64,000 nt of DNA from Avedoeria sp964651245 (GCA_964651245.1 CAZYVI010000009.1:118654-182653); one strand, 5' to 3'. Shown: positions 42,731 to 50,924, counted from the stretch's first letter. Notes: a model not told the origin generated them from the letters alone. Numbers and translations: made by a program.

Positions 42731-43906
42731 ATGTCGCAGCTGGCCGGCGGCGCGCACGACGCCGCGCCGCGCCGGGACGGCCTGCTCTGCGCGCTGCTCG
42801 GCGCGCAGCTCGTGGCCGTCGCCCTGTTCCCGCTCCACGCCGCCGGGCGCGGTGCGCCGGCATGGCTCGTGGCGTTCGCCGGGGCGACGGCGGCGCTCGG
42901 CGTGGCGGCGCTGGCCGGCGCCTGGCGGCGGGCACCGTGGTCGCGCTGGGCGGCCGTCGTGCTGGCGGCGGTGGCGCTCGTCGCCGTGGCGTACGGGGTG
43001 GCGGGCGGGCTCGGCGCGGTGCGGCTGGGCGCATCGACGGCGGTGAGCGTCGCCCTCCTGGCCGTCGCGTTCCGCGGCGCCCAACCGCTCGGCGACGTCG
43101 TCACCGGCGGGCAGCGGGCGTTCTACGCGGCGGTCCTGGCGCTGGCGGCGTGGGTCGCGGCGCGCGGCCTACTCGACCCGGCCCGGCTGGCGGCGATCAT
43201 CCCCCTCGACGTCCCGCCGCTGCACGCGCGGTTCCTGGGCGCGATGTACCTCTCCGGGGCGACGTTCATGCTGCTGGCGCTGCGCGCGCGCGCCTGGCGC
43301 GAGGTGCGGATCGTCACGGCGATGGTGGCGCTCTGGACGGGCATGCTCGGCCTCGTCTCGCTGCGCTTCATCCACGCGTTCGACTGGCACCGGCCGCCGA
43401 CCTGGACCTGGTTCGTGGCCTACAGCGCGTTCCCGATCGTGGCCGCCTGGCTGGCGTGGCGGCAGCGCGGCCGGACAGGCGGCGGCGGCGGCGCGTCGGT
43501 CGCGCCGGCGCTTCGGCGGTGGCTCGGGGTCCAGGGCGTCGCCGTCACCGCCCTGGCCGTGGCGCTGCTGGTGGCGCCGGCCGCGGTGGCGGCCGTTTGG
43601 CCGTGGAAGGTCACGCCGCCCCTGGCCCAGATCTACAGTGCGCCGTTCCTGGCCTACGGCCTCGGCAGCCTCGCCTGCGCCCGGGCCGCGGCCTGGGTCG
43701 AGGTGCGCATCGCGGTGGCAGCGACGGTCGTGTTCACCGCCGCCGTGCTGGCGGCGTCGTGGCATCACCGCGCGCTGTTCGCGCCGGCGGCGCCTGCCAG
43801 CTGGCTCTGGTTCGGCGGCTTCGCCGTGGCGACGGCGGCCGGCTCGTGGTTCCTGTGGACCGGCCGCGTCAGCGCCCGGTCCGACCCCCGGGAGGTGCGC
43901 GCGTGA
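42731..43906 (+). CDS. Polytopic membrane protein with internally repeated modules
   Basis: A 391-aa membrane protein with about ten hydrophobic segments. Two stretches of about 125 residues resemble each other: residues about 125-245 (RAFYAAVLALAAWVAARGLL to FVAYSAFPIVAAWLAWRQ) and 265-385 (RWLGVQGVAVTALAVALLV to LWFGGFAVATAAGSWFLW), each with a WxW/HxxR type central turn. The gene product at 43903 shows the same kind of modules. ATG 42731 follows GAGG. The stop overlaps the next start by four bases. No known family; a scaffold or transporter is possible. Confidence 0.7.
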   Translation: MSQLAGGAHDAAPRRDGLLCALLGAQLVAVALFPLHAAGRGAPAWLVAFAGATAALGVAALAGAWRRAPWSRWAAVVLAAVALVAVAYGVAGGLGAVRLGASTAVSVALLAVAFRGAQPLGDVVTGGQRAFYAAVLALAAWVAARGLLDPARLAAIIPLDVPPLHARFLGAMYLSGATFMLLALRARAWREVRIVTAMVALWTGMLGLVSLRFIHAFDWHRPPTWTWFVAYSAFPIVAAWLAWRQRGRTGGGGGASVAPALRRWLGVQGVAVTALAVALLVAPAAVAAVWPWKVTPPLAQIYSAPFLAYGLGSLACARAAAWVEVRIAVAATVVFTAAVLAASWHHRALFAPAAPASWLWFGGFAVATAAGSWFLWTGRVSARSDPREVRA

Positions 43907-44721
43907 CCGAGCGAACCGTCGACACCCCGATCGCGTGGTGGCTCAAGGCCTGGATGGTCGTCGAGATCGGCTTCGGCCTGGCCTCGATCCGCTCGGTCTT
44001 CCTCCACCCCGACCAGACGGCCACGAACTTCGCCTGGCCGATCGCGGCCACGGTGATGGCGGCGACGCTGGGCGCGTTCTACTTCGCCTCAGCGCTGTTG
44101 TTCGTGCTGCCGCTGCTCGAGCGGCGTTGGGACCGCGTGCGGGTCATGGTCCTGCCGACGCTCGTCTTCGCCACGATGATGTGCCTCACCACGGCCCTGC
44201 ACTGGTCCAAGTTCAGCCTGGGCACGCTGCCGTTCCAGGTCTGGCTGGCCAGCTACGTCCTGCCGCCGCCGATCTTCGCCGCCGCTTACGCCTGGCACCA
44301 GCGCCGCGCCCTGCCGGTGGGCGAAGGGGCCACGGCGCCGCTGCCGTCCGCCGCGCGGGCGTTCCTGCGCGTCAACGGCTGGGCGGTCGTGGCGATCGCG
44401 GCGGTGCTGTTCGCCGCGCCGTCGCTGCTGGTCGACCGCGGTCCGTGGCCGCTGACGCCGCTCACGCTGCGGGCGCTGTGCAGCTGGCTCATCGGCGTCG
44501 GGCTGCTGCAGGCGTTCATGGCCCGCGAGAACGACTGGCCGCGCGTGCGCCTGGCGACGGCGATGCTGCTGCTGCTTCCGCCGGCGCTCGTCGCCCAGCT
44601 GGTGCGCCACGCCGGCGAGGTCGATGGGGCCCACCCGGCGCTGTGGCTGCTCGTCGGCGACGTCGTGGCGGCCGGCGCCGTGGCGGCCTGGCTCTGGTGG
44701 TGGCGCGGTGGGCGACGTTGA
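43903..44721 (+). CDS. Polytopic membrane protein, related to the preceding one
   Basis: A 272-aa membrane protein of two modules: about residues 8-135 (AWWLKAWMVVEIGFGLASIR to YVLPPPIFAAAYAWHQRR) and 145-272 (FLRVNGWAVVAIAAVLF to LVGDVVAAGAVAAWLWWW). Each module has about four to five hydrophobic segments and a WPxTPL- or LHW-type loop, echoing the 42731 product. It starts GTG 43903 overlapping the upstream stop (GTGA), with GGAGG seven bases before. The stop overlaps the start of the M50-like gene. The pair probably form a complex. Confidence 0.7.
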   Translation: MTERTVDTPIAWWLKAWMVVEIGFGLASIRSVFLHPDQTATNFAWPIAATVMAATLGAFYFASALLFVLPLLERRWDRVRVMVLPTLVFATMMCLTTALHWSKFSLGTLPFQVWLASYVLPPPIFAAAYAWHQRRALPVGEGATAPLPSAARAFLRVNGWAVVAIAAVLFAAPSLLVDRGPWPLTPLTLRALCSWLIGVGLLQAFMARENDWPRVRLATAMLLLLPPALVAQLVRHAGEVDGAHPALWLLVGDVVAAGAVAAWLWWWRGGRR

Positions 44722-45353
44722 GCACACCGACGGCTCGTCGCGCCTGGCGGCCCCACCGCTACCTCAAGTACGCCTTCCTCGACGACCTCGACACCGTGCG
44801 GCACGTGCCCATCGGGCGCCTGCTGGGCGTGCCGATCCACGTCACGCCGACCGTCTGGCTCCAGGGCCCGTTCTTCGCCGCCATCGGCCTAGCGCTGACC
44901 TGGCTGCCGGGCCGGCTCCCGCCCGGCGCCGGGCCGGCCGACCGCGCCGCCAGCGCACTCGTGTTCATGCTCGCCGGGCTGGCGGCCAACGCCGTCCACG
45001 CCGCCGGCCACATCGTCAGCGGCCGGCTGGCGGGCAGCCCGATGGACGTACTCCTGGTGACCGCCACGCGCGACGCCAACCTGTACCACGGCGACCAGAG
45101 CGGCATCGCCAGCCGGACCCACGTCGCGCGCGCCATCGGCGGCCCGGCGGCCAACCTCGTGCTGGCGGCCCTCGCCTTCGCCGTGGCGCCCGGCGCCGGC
45201 GCCGGCGCGCTCGGCGACGTCGTGGCCCGCCTGGCCAGCGTCAACCTCGGCTTCGGCCTGGGCGGCTTCGTGCCGCTGCCCAGCGTCGACGGCGAGGTCA
45301 TCTGGCGCGAGGTTGGACGGGCCTGGCGGCGGCGCGCGGCGTACGCGGAGTAA
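44718..45353 (+). CDS. M50/site-2-protease-like membrane protein with incomplete zinc motif
   Basis: A 211-aa membrane protein resembling rhomboid-like/M50 zinc proteases. The N-terminus GRLLGVPIHVTPTVWLQGPFFAAIGL is like the first helix of site-2 proteases. The place of HExxH reads NAVHAAGHIVSGRL, with both His but no Glu, and the later helix has FVPLPSVDGEVIW where active members have N-x-x-P-x-x-x-D-G. GGPAANLVLAALAF is also typical. Loss of the catalytic Glu suggests a pseudo-protease. The start is uncertain: TTG 44718 overlaps the upstream stop in the operon's usual way; a GTG at 44700 is the alternative. Next is phhB, nine bases downstream. Confidence 0.7.
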   Translation: MSTPTARRAWRPHRYLKYAFLDDLDTVRHVPIGRLLGVPIHVTPTVWLQGPFFAAIGLALTWLPGRLPPGAGPADRAASALVFMLAGLAANAVHAAGHIVSGRLAGSPMDVLLVTATRDANLYHGDQSGIASRTHVARAIGGPAANLVLAALAFAVAPGAGAGALGDVVARLASVNLGFGLGGFVPLPSVDGEVIWREVGRAWRRRAAYAE

Positions 45354-45362
45354 GGAGACGAC

Positions 45363-45677
45363 ATGGCGCGGTGGACCGATGCGCAGATCGACGCGGCCCT
45401 GGCCGCGCTGGACGGCTGGGCGCGCCGCGGCGACGCGATCCACAAGGTGTTCACGTTCGGCGGCTTCCCCGAGGCCGTCCGCTTCGTGACCGCCCTGGTG
45501 GCGCCGGCCGAGGCGGCCGACCATCACCCCGACCTCGAGATCCACTACCGGCGGGTGACGGTGCGCTACACGACGCACTCCCTGGGCGGCCTGACGGCCA
45601 AGGACTTCGCCGGCGCGCGGGACGCGGACGCGGCGGCCGAGCGGGTGCGCCGCGACGCCGGCGGCGACGCGCGGTGA
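45363..45677 (+). CDS. phhB: Pterin-4a-carbinolamine dehydratase
   Basis: A 104-aa small enzyme that dehydrates 4a-hydroxytetrahydrobiopterin (and related pterins), recycling the pterin cofactor. The signature is complete: FTFGGFPEAVRFVTALVAPA, then ADHHPDLEIHYRRVTV, then TTHSLGGLTAKDFAGA, with the catalytic His-His and downstream His. The length matches the family. A GGAG stretch lies a few bases before the ATG. In bacteria without phenylalanine hydroxylase it often serves molybdopterin or folate pathways. Its place among membrane-protein genes is odd and may be accidental. Its stop overlaps the phytase-like start by four bases. Confidence 0.92.
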   Translation: MARWTDAQIDAALAALDGWARRGDAIHKVFTFGGFPEAVRFVTALVAPAEAADHHPDLEIHYRRVTVRYTTHSLGGLTAKDFAGARDADAAAERVRRDAGGDAR

Positions 45678-46996
45678 CCGACGGCGGGCGACGGGCGGGC
45701 CGGGTGGCGACCGGCGTCGTCGGGGCCGTGGTCGTCGGGGTCACTGCCGCGCTCGCCCTCGCCACCCCGCCGCGCGCGGCGACGACGGGCGACGACGTCG
45801 TCGCCGCCCCCGCCGACGACGCCGCGAGCACCGTCGCCCTGCCGCTGCTCGTCCACGGTCCGCGCCCCGACCCGGCGCGGGCGCTCAGCACACCGACCGC
45901 CCGCGCCGTCGACGGCTCGCCGACGGCCGCGCCGACGGCCACGCCCGCCGTCCCCGCGACGCCCGACGCCCCCGCGTCGCCGCCGCCGTCGCCGCCGACG
46001 CCCGCGTCGCCGCCGCCCGCGCCCGACTTCGCGCCGTTCGGCCTCGTCCGGCTGGCGCCGCAGCGACGCCTCGACGGCGACGGAACCACGATCGACAGCC
46101 TTGCGTTCTGGGACGCGCCGGACCCGGCGGACGCGCTGCTCCTGGTGACCGCCAAGGGCAACCAACGCGTCGAGGTCTGGCCGGCGCCGTTCGACGGCCC
46201 GGCGCGGCCGTCGCTGCGCCACGCCGCCTTCGCCGCCGGCAGCCAGGTCAACGGCATCGCGATCGACGCGGTGCGCAGCCGGGCGTACGTGGCGGTGTCG
46301 CGCCCGGCGTCGACGGTGGTCGTCTTCGTCCTGCCCGGCCTGGCGCCGCTCGGCCAGCTCGTCGAAGGGCGGCTCGACCTGCGCGGCGAACCCAACCTGG
46401 CGCTGCTGGCGCGGCCGGACGGCGCGCGCCGCCTCTACGTCTCGGCCGACGACCACGTCTACCGCCTCGACCCCGAGAGCGGCGCGGTCGAGGGCAAGTT
46501 CCGTCCGGGCCACGCCCTGGAGGCGATGCTGGCCGATGACCGCGACCAGGTGCTCTACATCCCCGACGAGACCCGCCACACCGGCGTCCACGCCTACGAC
46601 GCCGATGGGCGCCCCTACGCCCGCGCCGGCCGGACGGGCTTCGGCGACGACGGCGTCTTCGAGGCCGACGCCGAGGGCATCGCCGGCTACGCCTGCCGCG
46701 GCGCCGACGGCGCCGACGACGGGCGCGGCTGGATCGTCGTGGCCGATCAAAGGGCCGCCGCGACCGACTTCGAGGTGTTCGACCGCCGCAGCTGGGACCA
46801 CCTCGGCCGCCTCCAGCTCGACGGCGTCGCCGCCACCGACGGCGTGGCCTCCACGCAGCAGCCGCAGCCGGGCTACCCGGCCGGCGTGCTGGCCGCGGTG
46901 CACAGCGACACCGACGTCGCGCTCGTCGGCTGGGACCGCGTGATCGACGCCGCCGGGCTGCGCTGCGACGGGGCGCCGGCGGCGGCGCGGCGCTGA
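45674..46996 (+). CDS. Secreted phytase-like beta-propeller
   Basis: A 440-aa exported protein. A signal peptide (VATGVVGAVVVGVTAALALA) is followed by a Pro/Ala/Thr-rich linker to about residue 118, then a six-bladed beta-propeller resembling 3-phytase: GLVRLAPQRRLDGDGTTIDSL, AAFAAGSQVNGIAIDAVR, LEAMLADDRDQVLYIPDETR, the EADAEGIAGY acidic strand and WIVVADQRAA, and a final LDGVAATDGVASTQ and YPAGVLAAVHSD. Acidic residues in the loops fit Ca2+ binding. Phytate hydrolysis is by analogy. It starts GTG 45674, overlapping phhB. It is the last gene of the operon; the next gene is 137 bases away with its own candidate -10 (TAACCT, 47067-47072). Confidence 0.78.
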   Translation: MTDGGRRAGRVATGVVGAVVVGVTAALALATPPRAATTGDDVVAAPADDAASTVALPLLVHGPRPDPARALSTPTARAVDGSPTAAPTATPAVPATPDAPASPPPSPPTPASPPPAPDFAPFGLVRLAPQRRLDGDGTTIDSLAFWDAPDPADALLLVTAKGNQRVEVWPAPFDGPARPSLRHAAFAAGSQVNGIAIDAVRSRAYVAVSRPASTVVVFVLPGLAPLGQLVEGRLDLRGEPNLALLARPDGARRLYVSADDHVYRLDPESGAVEGKFRPGHALEAMLADDRDQVLYIPDETRHTGVHAYDADGRPYARAGRTGFGDDGVFEADAEGIAGYACRGADGADDGRGWIVVADQRAAATDFEVFDRRSWDHLGRLQLDGVAATDGVASTQQPQPGYPAGVLAAVHSDTDVALVGWDRVIDAAGLRCDGAPAAARR

Positions 46997-47133
46997 GCGG
47001 ATCTGGCGCCGAGGCGACGATGGGCGCGCTGCGGCAGGCGCGGGCGCCGATCGGAGGCGCGGCTGCTAACCTTTCGGCCCCGCCGATCGCTGTGCTCGTG
47101 AACGCGCCCGCGTGCGCCCGACGGAGAACCGGC

Positions 47134-49539
47134 ATGAAGACGTTGCGCCTCGCCCCCGCCCTCGCCCTGGCGCTGGCCGCCCTCGCCGCCCGCGCCGCCG
47201 CGGCCCAGGAGGTGACGCCGACGGCGTACTTCGTCGACGCCGCCGGGCGGGCGCGCCTCCAGGTGCCGTCGTCGCCGGACGCGTACTACGTGCTCCACGC
47301 CCGGCTCGACCTGCCCGACGGCCCCGAGCACCCGGTGGCGATCGCCCGCGGCCAGGCCGGGTCGACGACGCTCAGCGAGGGCCTCTCGGCGCTGCCGGCG
47401 GCGCACTACCGCGTGGTGGGCACGCCGATCGCCAGCCCGGGCGACCTCGACGGCGACGGCATCGACGATGTCACCGAGCTGGCCGACTTCGGCCGCCTGA
47501 GCCCGTTCAACCCGGCCGCGGCGATCGACTTCGTCGACGGCGCCGTCGCGATCCCCGACCGCGCCACGTTCGAGGCGCTGAGCTACCAGGGCCCCGAGGT
47601 CCTCATCGACACCCATCTCCAGGACCTCGAGTTCGTGAAGTTCTACCTGCTGGACATGAACACCGACCGGCCGCGGGTCTACTTCATGAACACCGTGACC
47701 CACCGCGCCCACGGCCGCTTTGCGTCGGCCATCGGCATCCCCGGCGGCGGCCGCGGCGGCATGCGGCCGTCGGGGCAGATGCGCGGCGAGATCGTCTACC
47801 ACCCCCATGTGCTGGCCCCCAACGGCCGGCTGGGCGTCTACCGCTTCGAGTTCGAGCCCAACGACCGCTACGCCTTCGCCGACGTCGAGCGGGCCTATGA
47901 GCTCATGGCGCGCAACCTGCCGCTGCTGGACAACAACTGGGTCTACTACCCGATGCCCAACAACGCGCTGCCGCGCTACCAGCAGGAAAAGGCGCTCTAC
48001 GACGCCTCGCGCGTCCACGTCATCCTCGACGAGCAGATCTTCGGCGACACGCGCTATATCCCGCTCAACCAGGCCGAGGGCTACGGGCTGCTGACCGTCA
48101 TGGACCCCAACGCGCGGCCGCACCCGCGCGACATCGTGATCTACGAGGCGCTGCCCAACGAGATGTCGCGGGTCGGGGGCATCATCACCACGGTGCCGCA
48201 GACGCCGCTGTCGCACGTCAACCTGCGCGCGATCCAGGACGGCGTGCCCAACGCCTACATCGCCGGCGCGCTCGACGACGACGCGATCCGCGGCCTGGTG
48301 GGCAAGCACGTCTACTACCGCGTCGCCGCCGACGGCTACACGCTGCGCGAGGCGACGCTGGCCGAGGTCGACGCCCATTACGCCGCCCAGCGCCCGGCGG
48401 CGCCGCAGGTGCCGACCCGCGACCTGACGGCCACCGCCATCGCCCCGCTCGACGCCGTGCACTTCCAGGACTGGACCCGCTTCGGCGTGAAGGCCGCCAA
48501 CGTGGCCACGATGCGCCGCTTCGGCTTCCCCGAGGGCACGGTGCCCGACGGCTTCGCCGTACCGTTCGCCTTCTACGACGCGTTCATGGCCCACAACGGC
48601 TTCTACGACGACGTCCGCGCCCTGCTGGCCGACCCGGCGTTCCTGGGCGACTACGCCGTCCAGGAGGCCCGCCTCGAGGACCTGCGCGACCGGATCGAGG
48701 ACGGCGACATGCCGGGCTGGATGCTGGAGGCGCTGGCCACGATGCAGGCGTCGTTCCCGGCCGGCGAGGGGATCCGCTGCCGCTCGAGCACGAACAACGA
48801 GGACCTGCCGGGCTTCAGCGGCGCGGGCCTCTACGACTCGTTCACCCACCGCCCCGACGAGGGCCACATCGCCAAGTCGATCCGCCAGGTCTACGCCAGC
48901 ACCTGGACGTTCCGCGCCTTCGTCGAGCGCGAGTTCTACCGCGTCGACCACTTCCACACCGCCATGGGCGTGCTGGTCCACACCAACTACGACGACGAGG
49001 CGGCCAACGGCGTCGGCGTGACGACCGATCCGGTCTACGGCACCCAGGGCACCTACTACCTCAACACCCAGCTGGGCGAGAACCTGGTAACGAATCCCGA
49101 CGCCCTCTCGGTGCCGGAGGAGATCCTCCTCGGCGCCGCCGAGGGCAGCGGCTACACCCTGGTCCGCCCCTCCAACCAGGTGCCGCCCGGCCAGCAGCTC
49201 CTCTCCGACGCCCACCTGGCGTCGATGCGCCGCTACCTCGGCGTCATCCAAGCCGAGTTCGCCTCGCTCTACGACGCCGTCGCCGACCCGAGGTTCGCCA
49301 TGGAGATCGAGTACAAGGTGACCGACGCCGGCGTCCTCGAGATCAAGCAGGCCCGCCCCTGGGTGTCGGACGCCGCCGACGGCCCGGCCGACCCGGCGAC
49401 GGCGACGCCGGCGGCGGGCGCTACGGCGACGGCGGTGCCCGCGTCGTCGGCGACCCCGGCGGCCACGGCCGCCCGAGCGCACCGGCTGTGGCTGCCCCGG
49501 CTACTGAACCGTGCACCCCCCCAGGGACTCGAACCCTGA
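47134..49539 (+). CDS. Secreted phosphoenolpyruvate-synthase-like protein (His domain plus ATP-grasp)
   Basis: An 801-aa protein with a signal peptide (KTLRLAPALALALAALAARA). It carries an EF-hand-like GDLDGDGIDDVTE (about residue 105), a PEP-utiliser swivelling domain with the catalytic His in PQTPLSHVNLRA (about 357), and then a PPDK/PEP-synthase N-terminal ATP-grasp domain (VKAANVATMRRFGFPEG; RCRSSTNNEDLPGFSGAG, about 548). The order is reversed relative to PEP synthase. There is no PEP/pyruvate TIM barrel. The C-terminus has a Thr/Pro/Ala linker and LWLPRLLNR, then six codons and a stop read from a tRNA-Lys remnant, so the island's integration ends at this gene. ATG 47134 follows GGAG. 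Why an ATP-using enzyme is exported is unclear. Confidence 0.8.
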   Translation: MKTLRLAPALALALAALAARAAAAQEVTPTAYFVDAAGRARLQVPSSPDAYYVLHARLDLPDGPEHPVAIARGQAGSTTLSEGLSALPAAHYRVVGTPIASPGDLDGDGIDDVTELADFGRLSPFNPAAAIDFVDGAVAIPDRATFEALSYQGPEVLIDTHLQDLEFVKFYLLDMNTDRPRVYFMNTVTHRAHGRFASAIGIPGGGRGGMRPSGQMRGEIVYHPHVLAPNGRLGVYRFEFEPNDRYAFADVERAYELMARNLPLLDNNWVYYPMPNNALPRYQQEKALYDASRVHVILDEQIFGDTRYIPLNQAEGYGLLTVMDPNARPHPRDIVIYEALPNEMSRVGGIITTVPQTPLSHVNLRAIQDGVPNAYIAGALDDDAIRGLVGKHVYYRVAADGYTLREATLAEVDAHYAAQRPAAPQVPTRDLTATAIAPLDAVHFQDWTRFGVKAANVATMRRFGFPEGTVPDGFAVPFAFYDAFMAHNGFYDDVRALLADPAFLGDYAVQEARLEDLRDRIEDGDMPGWMLEALATMQASFPAGEGIRCRSSTNNEDLPGFSGAGLYDSFTHRPDEGHIAKSIRQVYASTWTFRAFVEREFYRVDHFHTAMGVLVHTNYDDEAANGVGVTTDPVYGTQGTYYLNTQLGENLVTNPDALSVPEEILLGAAEGSGYTLVRPSNQVPPGQQLLSDAHLASMRRYLGVIQAEFASLYDAVADPRFAMEIEYKVTDAGVLEIKQARPWVSDAADGPADPATATPAAGATATAVPASSATPAATAARAHRLWLPRLLNRAPPQGLEP

Positions 49540-49557
49540 ACCAATGGATTAAAAGTC
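49514..49557 (-). tRNA. 3' half of tRNA-Lys(TTT): left attachment site of the island
   Basis: Reading the minus strand from 49557: an anticodon loop CTTTTAA with the 3' side of its stem (TCCAT), a 5-nt variable region, a perfect T-arm (CAGGG-TTCGAGT-CCCTG), an acceptor strand GGGGGGT and discriminator G. The 5' side of the anticodon stem does not pair and nothing upstream folds as a D-arm, so this is only the 3' half. That is what a tyrosine-recombinase integration in the tRNA 3' half leaves at one end. It also supplies the last codons and stop of the 47134 gene. Confidence 0.8.
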
Positions 49558-49672
49558 TCACTACGGGCCGATCCGCCAACCCTCGCCACTGGTCGCCAAC
49601 GTCCGTTTTGCCTGTTATTCCGGCCTTCTCGTCGTCCGCCGCGTGTCGCCGTTAACCGTGGGGGTACGTTCC

Positions 49673-49695
49673 GATTAGGGTCAGGATTAGGGTCA
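49673..49695 (+). repeat. Two direct copies of GATTAGGGTCA at the island's left end
   Basis: Exact 11-mers at 49673-49683 and 49685-49695 (12-bp period). They lie between the tRNA scar and the first island gene, a position suited to integrase or excisionase arm-type sites. Confidence 0.55.
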
Positions 49696-49734
49696 AACGG
49701 CGCGGCAACCAGCCCCAGTGCCGAGGAGGCCCTT

Positions 49735-50466
49735 GTGTCGACCCGCCTCTCTAACCTTAGTAGCCGCGACGTTGCCGCCGCAACCCTTGTCGCCTCCCTA
49801 CTCGCCCTGCTAGCTGCGGGGCTCCACAACGTAGCCGACGGCTTCGCCGATGTCCAGCATGACACGCCGACCCTACTCCACTGGGGCGGCGCGGTGGCCA
49901 TCGAGCTGGGCGTCGTAGCCATCGGGCTGACGATCGCAGTGCGTGCCCGAAGCGGCGCTCGACCCCTCCGCCTGTACGCCGGGGTCATGCTCTTCGTCGC
50001 CGCCTCCATCTTCGCCAACTATGACGCCAGCTTGGAGGCGCTGACTGACGGCGCCATCACCTGGGCCACGGTGCGGCGCCTTGATCCGTGGACGCTGGCC
50101 AAGGCGGCCCTTCTGGGCGGCGCCATTCCCCTCATGGTGCTCCTGGTGATCGAGGCGTTGCGGGAGCTCGCCCGAGACTACCCAGCCGACACAGAGGTGC
50201 TGGTCACCGGTGTCACGCCCCCCGCACGGGCTTTCCTGTCGCAGGTCACGGTCATGCCACGGCAAGCGGCTGAGCGCGATGCGCCGGCAACCGCAGCAGA
50301 GGCGCTGCGGCACGCAACGCCGCGCGCGATGAAGGCGCTACTACGCGATGAGCCGCGCATCTCCGCAAGCGAGGTCGCCCGGCGGCTTTCGATCAGCCGG
50401 GCCACGGTGTATCGGTGGCGCGACATGATTGGCGCCACGCGATCGCAGGATGGCTGGATCGTGTAA
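49735..50466 (+). CDS. SpdB/DUF2637-like membrane protein with C-terminal HTH
   Basis: A 243-aa protein. The N-terminal half has four hydrophobic segments (VAAATLVASLLALLAAGLH, GGAVAIELGVVAIGLTIAV, LYAGVMLFVAASIFANY, AALLGGAIPLMVLLVIEAL), like the DUF2637/SpdB spread proteins of actinobacterial conjugative plasmids. The C-terminus is a helix-turn-helix, ISASEVARRLSISRATVYRW. It starts GTG 49735 with GAGGAGG nine bases upstream. A hairpin (50498-50520) follows. A role in plasmid transfer or spread is inferred from the resemblance and the neighbouring replication/partition genes. Confidence 0.7.
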   Translation: MSTRLSNLSSRDVAAATLVASLLALLAAGLHNVADGFADVQHDTPTLLHWGGAVAIELGVVAIGLTIAVRARSGARPLRLYAGVMLFVAASIFANYDASLEALTDGAITWATVRRLDPWTLAKAALLGGAIPLMVLLVIEALRELARDYPADTEVLVTGVTPPARAFLSQVTVMPRQAAERDAPATAAEALRHATPRAMKALLRDEPRISASEVARRLSISRATVYRWRDMIGATRSQDGWIV

Positions 50467-50497
50467 GACAGGCGTACGGCAACACGCACTATGGACA

Positions 50498-50520
50498 GGC
50501 CCAGGCGGCGCGCCTGGGCC
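50498..50520 (+). terminator. 10-bp stem, 3-nt loop hairpin after the SpdB-like gene
   Basis: GGCCCAGGCG (50498-50507) and CGCCTGGGCC (50511-50520) pair perfectly around GCG. It lies 32 bases after the stop. No T-run. Confidence 0.6.
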
Positions 50521-50575
50521 AGCCGTCGGTCAAACTCTCCAACCTGCTGGGCCTTAGGGTACCTGCCACCCCACC

Positions 50576-50621
50576 GTGTCAAGGCCAAGCCCTTCGGGCG
50601 AGCTGCGCTCGGCCTTGACAC
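50576..50621. other. Perfect three-way-junction sequence (possible structured RNA, oriT or protein site)
   Basis: An outer 11-bp stem (GTGTCAAGGCC, 50576-50586, with GGCCTTGACAC, 50611-50621) encloses two hairpins: GCCC-TTC-GGGC (50589-50599) and GAGC-TGC-GCTC (50600-50610). All stems are perfectly paired and only two bases are left unpaired at the junction. It sits in the 235-base gap between the SpdB-like and excisionase-like genes. The short open frames across it are not convincing. Confidence 0.65.
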
Positions 50622-50701
50622 AGCGGGGGCCCCGGCACCTGCGCTCCCTGTACGCAGGTCGGAGGGCCTGCTACACATCACAAAGGCCGGGAGGTGCCAG
50701 G

Positions 50702-50902
50702 GTGACCGATTCGATGCTCCTAACCGTTCGGGATGTCCAAGAGGCAACCAAGCTGGGGCGCACCAAAGTGTATGAGCTACTGCGCTCCGGAGAACTACCC
50801 CATCTCAAGATTGGCCGCTCGGTGCGCATTCGCCGGGACGCACTCACCCAGTGGCTTGCGCGCCAGGAGGCCGACGACACGCTTATCATGCGCCAGTGGT
50901 AA
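50702..50902 (+). CDS. Excisionase-like / MerR-type HTH DNA-binding protein
   Basis: A 66-aa protein with the HTH_17 pattern of excisionases and plasmid regulators: LLTVRDVQEATKLGRTKVYELLRSGELPHLKIGRSVRIRRDALTQWL. The T-V-x-D-V-x-x-x-x-x-x-G-R-T-x-x-Y-x-L-L and I-G-R-x-V-R-I-x-x-D-x-L-x-x-W spacings are standard. GTG 50702 has GGAGG at 50690-50694; an ATG at 50714 is the alternative. It probably assists excision by the recombinase or controls the partition operon downstream. Confidence 0.85.
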   Translation: MTDSMLLTVRDVQEATKLGRTKVYELLRSGELPHLKIGRSVRIRRDALTQWLARQEADDTLIMRQW

Positions 50903-50924
50903 CGGGCTCACTGCCCGCCACCCA

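Noticed and set aside
49514..49600. Complete tRNA-Lys gene
   Set aside because: The 5' side of the anticodon stem does not pair, and no D-arm or acceptor partner is present upstream.
50415..50618. 67-aa open frame after the SpdB-like gene
   Set aside because: It crosses a terminator-like hairpin and the three-way junction, has no Shine-Dalgarno, and reads as noise.
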